Below are positions 60,808 to 64,000 of a DNA stretch of 64,000 nucleotides, in pieces (the first letter of the stretch is position 1; each line of letters begins with the position of its first letter). Source of the DNA: an uncultured Acidimicrobiaceae bacterium. GTDB lineage: Bacteria; Actinomycetota; Acidimicrobiia; Acidimicrobiales; SZUA-35. The translations under genes and the position numbers were made by a program. The notes under the pieces are model-generated. The model saw only the letters and a program-made list of their open reading frames with translations. It made no database searches and was not told the DNA's origin. The DNA lies in NCBI GenBank assembly GCA_947259095.1, contig CAMYLA010000015.1:1-64000 (forward strand), given 5' to 3'.

Positions 60808-61044
60808 ATGTCGAAGATCTGCCAAGTGACCGGTCGGAAGCCGTCATTCGGTAACAACATCTCCCACTCCCACCGGGTGACGAGCCGTCGATGGAACCCG
60901 AACATCCAGCGTCAGCGGTTCTGGCTGCCGAGCGAGAAGCGGTGGGTCACCCTCACCGTCAGCACCAAGGGCATCAAGACGATCAACAAGAAGGGTATCG
61001 AGTCGGTCATCGCCGACATTCGGCGCCGAGGAGTGAAGGTCTGA
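60808..61044 (+). CDS. rpmB: 50S ribosomal protein L28, non-zinc type
   Basis: This 78-residue protein has [30 protein letters not shown] and [16 protein letters not shown], the L28 signature. Only one Cys is present, so the zinc-ribbon (CxxC pairs) is lost and this is the C-minus form. AGAGG stands 8 nt before ATG 60808. The stop overlaps the start of rpmG (TGATG). The upstream region holds two hairpins. Confidence 0.97.
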   Translation: MSKICQVTGRKPSFGNNISHSHRVTSRRWNPNIQRQRFWLPSEKRWVTLTVSTKGIKTINKKGIESVIADIRRRGVKV

Positions 61045-61211
61045 TGGCCAAGTCAAGCGACAAGCGACCGATCATCAAGCTTCGTTCCACCGCCGGCACC
61101 GGCTACATGTACGTGACCAAGAAGAACAAGGTCAACAGCCGGGAACGGATCGAGCTGAAGAAGTATGACCCGGTTGTTCGCAAGCACGTGGTGTTCAAAG
61201 AAGAGCGATAG
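61044..61211 (+). CDS. rpmG: 50S ribosomal protein L33, non-zinc type
   Basis: This 55-residue protein has [22 protein letters not shown] and [17 protein letters not shown], the L33 signature without any Cys (C-minus form). It closely resembles the zinc-independent RpmG1 of mycobacteria, which is paired with a C-minus L28. The translational coupling with rpmB reproduces that pairing. In mycobacteria such pairs are repressed by Zur; no clear Zur operator was identified here. Confidence 0.97.
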   Translation: MAKSSDKRPIIKLRSTAGTGYMYVTKKNKVNSRERIELKKYDPVVRKHVVFKEER

Positions 61212-61285
61212 CTCGACGAAGTGCCACGTCCCGCTCGGCTCTCGACGCGGGGTGAGCAACATGTGGGCCGACGGCAGACCACCGG

Positions 61286-62284
61286 TTGACCGTGGTTGAT
61301 CGGACGATCCCTCGGCGGATCATCTCCATCGGCGTCGTCGGCATCGGGTTGCCGCTGTGGATTGTGCTGAGCCCGATCTGGATCGTGGTGTCGCTGCTCG
61401 TCGACCTGTTGGGGCGGCTGTGGCGGCTGCCGACGCTGCGGCTGTGCCTCTTCGTCGGCGTGTACCTGGTCCACGAGTGGATCGGGATCCTGACCGCAGG
61501 ATGGCTCTGGCTCACCGGTTCCTTCGGGCGGAACCCAAAGCTGGCAACCCACCGGGCGGTTCAGAGTTGGTGGGCAACCTCGCTGTATCGATGGGCTGGA
61601 CGGTTGCTCAACGTCAGGCTCGACCTCGCTGACCCCGCCACCTTGCCGGCCGGCCGGTTCATCATGTTGAGCCGCCATGCCAGCATGGTCGATGCGGTGA
61701 TCCCGGCACTGTTGGCGGTCGCGGCCGGCGACCGCTACATCCACTACGTCATCAAGCGGGAATTGCGGTGGGATCCGTCGCTCGACCTGTTCGGCACCCG
61801 GCTCGGTAATCACTTCGTTGCCCGGGGCCGCAACACCGAGGCCGAGCGGGCGGCGATCGCCGGCCTGGCCACCGATGCCGAGCCCGATTCGGTGCTGGTG
61901 ATCTTCCCCGAGGGGACCTACGCCACCCCCCAGACCCGGGAGCGGGTGTTACGGTCGCTTCGGGGAACCGGTGACCCCGCAGTGCTGGCCAGGGCCGAAT
62001 CGCTCGAGGTACTGCTACCGCCGAAGCCGGCCGGAACGTTGGCCCTGCTCAGAGGCCAATCGGACGCCGACGTCGTCATCGTCGGGCATGTGGGCCTGGG
62101 CGGGGTGGCCGAGCTGCGGGGCCTGCGACGGCGGCTGCCGCTGACCGAGCCGGTGGTGGTCCGATGGTGGAGCCACCGTCGAGACCAGCTGCCGACCACC
62201 GAAGCTGCTCAGGCCGACTGGCTGGTCGAGCGGTGGGCGGAGCTCGACCGGTGGGTCGCCACCGCCAAAGAACGGCCGGTGTGA
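61286..62284 (+). CDS. 1-acyl-glycerol-3-phosphate acyltransferase-like (PlsC) protein
   Basis: This 332-residue protein has two or three N-terminal helices. The acyltransferase motif I follows as SRHASMVDAV (His-x4-Asp). Motif III is VIFPEGTYATP, and YIHYVIKRELRWDPSLDLFGTRLGNHFVARGR lies between them. It probably acylates lysophosphatidic acid or another lipid at the membrane. The start is uncertain: TTG 61286 opens the frame and GTG 61292 is also possible, with no clear ribosome binding site. It follows rpmG on the same strand. Confidence 0.83.
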   Translation: MTVVDRTIPRRIISIGVVGIGLPLWIVLSPIWIVVSLLVDLLGRLWRLPTLRLCLFVGVYLVHEWIGILTAGWLWLTGSFGRNPKLATHRAVQSWWATSLYRWAGRLLNVRLDLADPATLPAGRFIMLSRHASMVDAVIPALLAVAAGDRYIHYVIKRELRWDPSLDLFGTRLGNHFVARGRNTEAERAAIAGLATDAEPDSVLVIFPEGTYATPQTRERVLRSLRGTGDPAVLARAESLEVLLPPKPAGTLALLRGQSDADVVIVGHVGLGGVAELRGLRRRLPLTEPVVVRWWSHRRDQLPTTEAAQADWLVERWAELDRWVATAKERPV

Positions 62285-62347
62285 CCAGCGGAAACCCCCG
62301 GTCATACGGCTGCTCGGGATCCGAACCCGACGGCGGACCTCAGGGGC

Positions 62348-62353
62348 TAGATT
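62348..62353 (+). promoter_or_regulatory. -10-like TAGATT, 6 nt before the MDMPI-family gene
   Basis: TAGATT is followed by TGGCGG and GTG 62360. No Shine-Dalgarno sequence. Fits a leaderless transcript. Confidence 0.5.
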
Positions 62354-62359
62354 TGGCGG

Positions 62360-63100
62360 GTGACCAATCTCACCGCTCCCGACTATCGGCACCTGCTCCG
62401 AGTGGAGGCCGCCCGGTTGTCTCAGGTGGGGCCAGAGCAACTCGAATTGGACCTCCCCCACATCGATGGCTGGACCGTGCGCTCGGTCATCGGCCACACC
62501 GGTTGGCTGTTCCGGTTCGCCCGCCTGGCCTTGACCTCCGATGCCGACAATCCACCGTCCCGATCGTCGGTCTCCGAGCCCCCGCCCGGTGACGAGGTGA
62601 TCGAGTGGTTCACCACCGGTGCCACCGATCTCCAGGCCACCCTCGACGACGCCGATCTGGAAACGCTCCGGCCGACCTTCACCGGACCCCAACCGGCTGC
62701 TTGGTGGCTACGGCGACTGAGCCACGAGATCTCGATTCACCGCTGGGATGCCGAGTCGGCATTCACCAGCCCCGAGCCGATCGAGGCTCGCCAGGCCAGG
62801 GACGGGATCGACGAGGTGCTCGAGGTCTTCACGCCGATGCGGCTGCAGTTCGCCACCCTCGACGGTCGAGGGGAGACCGTGCATCTCCACGCCACCGACA
62901 TCGACCACGGCGAGTGGTTCATGACCTACCAGCCGGACTCGGTGACCTGGGACCACTCCCACGCCAAGGCCGATGTTGCGGCCCGAGGCACGGTGTCGGA
63001 TCTGCTGCTCCTGCTGTGGAGCCGGATCCCTCCCAGCCGCCTCGAGCTCTTCGGCGACGCCTCGTTGCTCGACCGCTGGCAGCAGGCCGCCAAGTTCTGA
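62360..63100 (+). CDS. mycothiol-dependent maleylpyruvate isomerase (MDMPI) family protein
   Basis: This 246-residue protein has a DinB-like four-helix N-terminal domain with the metal-binding triad (His in VIGHTGWLF and Glu and His in SHEISIHRWDAE). An MDMPI C-terminal domain follows (FTPMRLQFATLDGRGETVHLHATD...AKADVAARGTVSDLLLLLW). Family members use mycothiol as cofactor, although for most the substrate is unknown. The family is almost confined to actinobacteria, which supports the host assignment. Start GTG 62360 agrees with a leaderless -10 box. Convergent with the sigma-factor gene. Confidence 0.9.
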   Translation: MTNLTAPDYRHLLRVEAARLSQVGPEQLELDLPHIDGWTVRSVIGHTGWLFRFARLALTSDADNPPSRSSVSEPPPGDEVIEWFTTGATDLQATLDDADLETLRPTFTGPQPAAWWLRRLSHEISIHRWDAESAFTSPEPIEARQARDGIDEVLEVFTPMRLQFATLDGRGETVHLHATDIDHGEWFMTYQPDSVTWDHSHAKADVAARGTVSDLLLLLWSRIPPSRLELFGDASLLDRWQQAAKF

Positions 63101-63119
63101 GCCCGGCGGCCTGCCAGGG

Positions 63120-64000
63120 TCAGTGGGCGCTTCCGGCCCGGACTCGACGGATGGGGAGCAGTGGTTCCTCGGGCACGTCGTACTCGTCATCCCAGGGGCT
63201 GAGGCGGTTCTTCCACTCCGACGCCTCGCCGATCTGATCGACATAGGCCGCCTGCCGCTTGGCCACCCGACCGACCGGGGCTTCCTCGGTATCGTTGCTG
63301 TACTGGGCTTCGATACCGAGCTTCAGGTTGCGCAGGGCCTCGCTCCGCAGTTGGGAGACCCGTGACTCGGTGACCCCGAGGAATCGGGCCAGGTCCTGGG
63401 ATGTCTTCCCGTCGAGGAAGTAGCCGACGATCACGAAGCGCTGACGCTCCGGCAACAGCTTCACCGCATCCCGAAGGTAGGTGTGCAGCTCCCGGCTCTC
63501 CAGCTCCTCCGAAGGCTCGACGGCCGATTGATCCCGAAGCACATCGACCAGGGTCAGGTCCTCGTCGGAATCGTCGCTGGTCTCGTGATCGAGAGCCAGG
63601 ACCACCGACCGGAACAACCGATCCCGTAGCCGGGCCAGCTCGTCGTGGGAGACCCCGAGGGCCTCCGCCATCTCGTCGACGTTCGGCACCCGACCGAGCT
63701 CGCTTGCCAGATGCTGCTCGGTGCTCTCGAGCCTGCGGGCCAGGAGCCGGACCGAGCGTGGGGCCCAGTCGGCGGCCCGGACCGAGTCCAGGATCGCTCC
63801 CCGGATCCGCTGGGCTGCGAACCGTTCGAACGGAACCCCCCGGCTGCCGTCGTAGCGGCGGGCCGCTTCGACCAGCCCCAGTGCGCCGGCTCGTGCCAAC
63901 TCCTCCCGATCGACGTGGCGGGGAAAGTGCACCGCCACCTGGAACACCACATGCTTGACCAATGGTAGGTTCGCTTCGATCCGAGCGTTCAGTTCTTCCT
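63120..64000 (-). CDS. RNA polymerase sigma factor, FliA/WhiG type (5' end outside the window)
   Basis: The frame is open to the right edge: residues before TTG 63962 (EELNARIEANLPLVKHV...) continue the sigma region 2 consensus, so the start lies beyond the window. Region 2 is seen as PLVKHVVFQVA...ARRYDGSRGVPFERFAAQRIRGAILDSVRAADW. Region 3 is DEMAEALGVSHDELARL. Region 4 is LLPERQRFVIVGYFLDGKTSQDLARFLGVTESRVSQLRSEAL. This is the FliA/WhiG group. No flagellar gene is visible, so a WhiG-like or stress role is possible. A tail of about 65 residues after region 4 is longer than usual. Confidence 0.92.
   Translation of the reverse strand, partial: EELNARIEANLPLVKHVVFQVAVHFPRHVDREELARAGALGLVEAARRYDGSRGVPFERFAAQRIRGAILDSVRAADWAPRSVRLLARRLESTEQHLASELGRVPNVDEMAEALGVSHDELARLRDRLFRSVVLALDHETSDDSDEDLTLVDVLRDQSAVEPSEELESRELHTYLRDAVKLLPERQRFVIVGYFLDGKTSQDLARFLGVTESRVSQLRSEALRNLKLGIEAQYSNDTEEAPVGRVAKRQAAYVDQIGEASEWKNRLSPWDDEYDVPEEPLLPIRRVRAGSAH

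Overview
The window is a GC-rich actinobacterial chromosome segment of 64 kb with almost wall-to-wall protein genes. The gene content points to the class Acidimicrobiia or a close relative. The pointers are a mycothiol-dependent maleylpyruvate isomerase-type protein, an MhuD-type haem oxygenase, an F420-type luciferase-like oxidoreductase, a DUF2510 protein, a WhiG/FliA-type sigma factor, a heliorhodopsin and many acyl-CoA enzymes. I see no tRNA, rRNA, CRISPR array, insertion sequence or phage gene. Taxonomy is inference only. The first and last genes run off the window.

Layout. 1-3278: a partial gene, a membrane-anchored S41 peptidase and a small membrane protein. 3367-15656: a surface-glycan island. 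It holds WbqC-like and NeuD/PglD-like proteins, two beta-propeller glycosidase-like proteins, a phytanoyl-CoA dioxygenase-like protein, an N,N-dimethylformamidase-like protein, RmlA, RmlB, a WecE-like aminotransferase, a GT2 glycosyltransferase, a small EmrE/ArnE-like carrier and a PMT/ArnT-like membrane glycosyltransferase. Together these could make a 4-N-acyl-amino-4,6-dideoxyhexose from dTDP-glucose and move a lipid-linked sugar across the membrane. 15693-22912: a lipoprotein, an AhpD-like protein, enoyl-CoA hydratase, amidase, EamA exporter, two SDR enzymes and an unknown protein. 22925-30345: a translationally coupled operon of a long-chain acyl-CoA synthetase with a complete branched-chain-type ABC importer. 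30533-36738: a 1547-residue membrane protein joining a cytoplasmic HD-GYP domain to a large cadherin/Ig-like repeat ectodomain, then a heliorhodopsin, then a small SRPBCC protein. 36774-43309: MFS exporter, acyl-CoA dehydrogenase, two hot-dog-fold-type proteins, enoyl-CoA hydratase and a 2-hydroxyacid dehydrogenase. 43327-53978: phosphoglucomutase, a DUF2510 protein, D-aminoacylase-like amidohydrolase, GMC oxidoreductase, Kup potassium transporter, sulfotransferase, luciferase-like oxidoreductase and MhuD. 54241-60616: an envelope cluster (small membrane protein, PH-domain protein, DUF4129 protein, MoxR ATPase, DUF58 protein). 60808-63100: rpmB-rpmG, a PlsC-like acyltransferase and an MDMPI-family protein. 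63120-64000: a sigma factor entering from the right edge.

Most notable. (1) The heliorhodopsin keeps its retinal lysine and counter-ion glutamate and is followed 61 nt downstream by an SRPBCC lipid-pocket protein. It lies just downstream of the HD-GYP/cadherin fusion, so a light-responsive surface module is conceivable (inference). (2) Many genes not preceded by a Shine-Dalgarno sequence carry a TAnnnT hexamer almost exactly 6 nt before the start codon, which suggests leaderless transcripts. (3) Short tandem duplications recur at or just beside stop codons (six loci, periods 9-32 bp), a pattern I cannot attribute to a known element.
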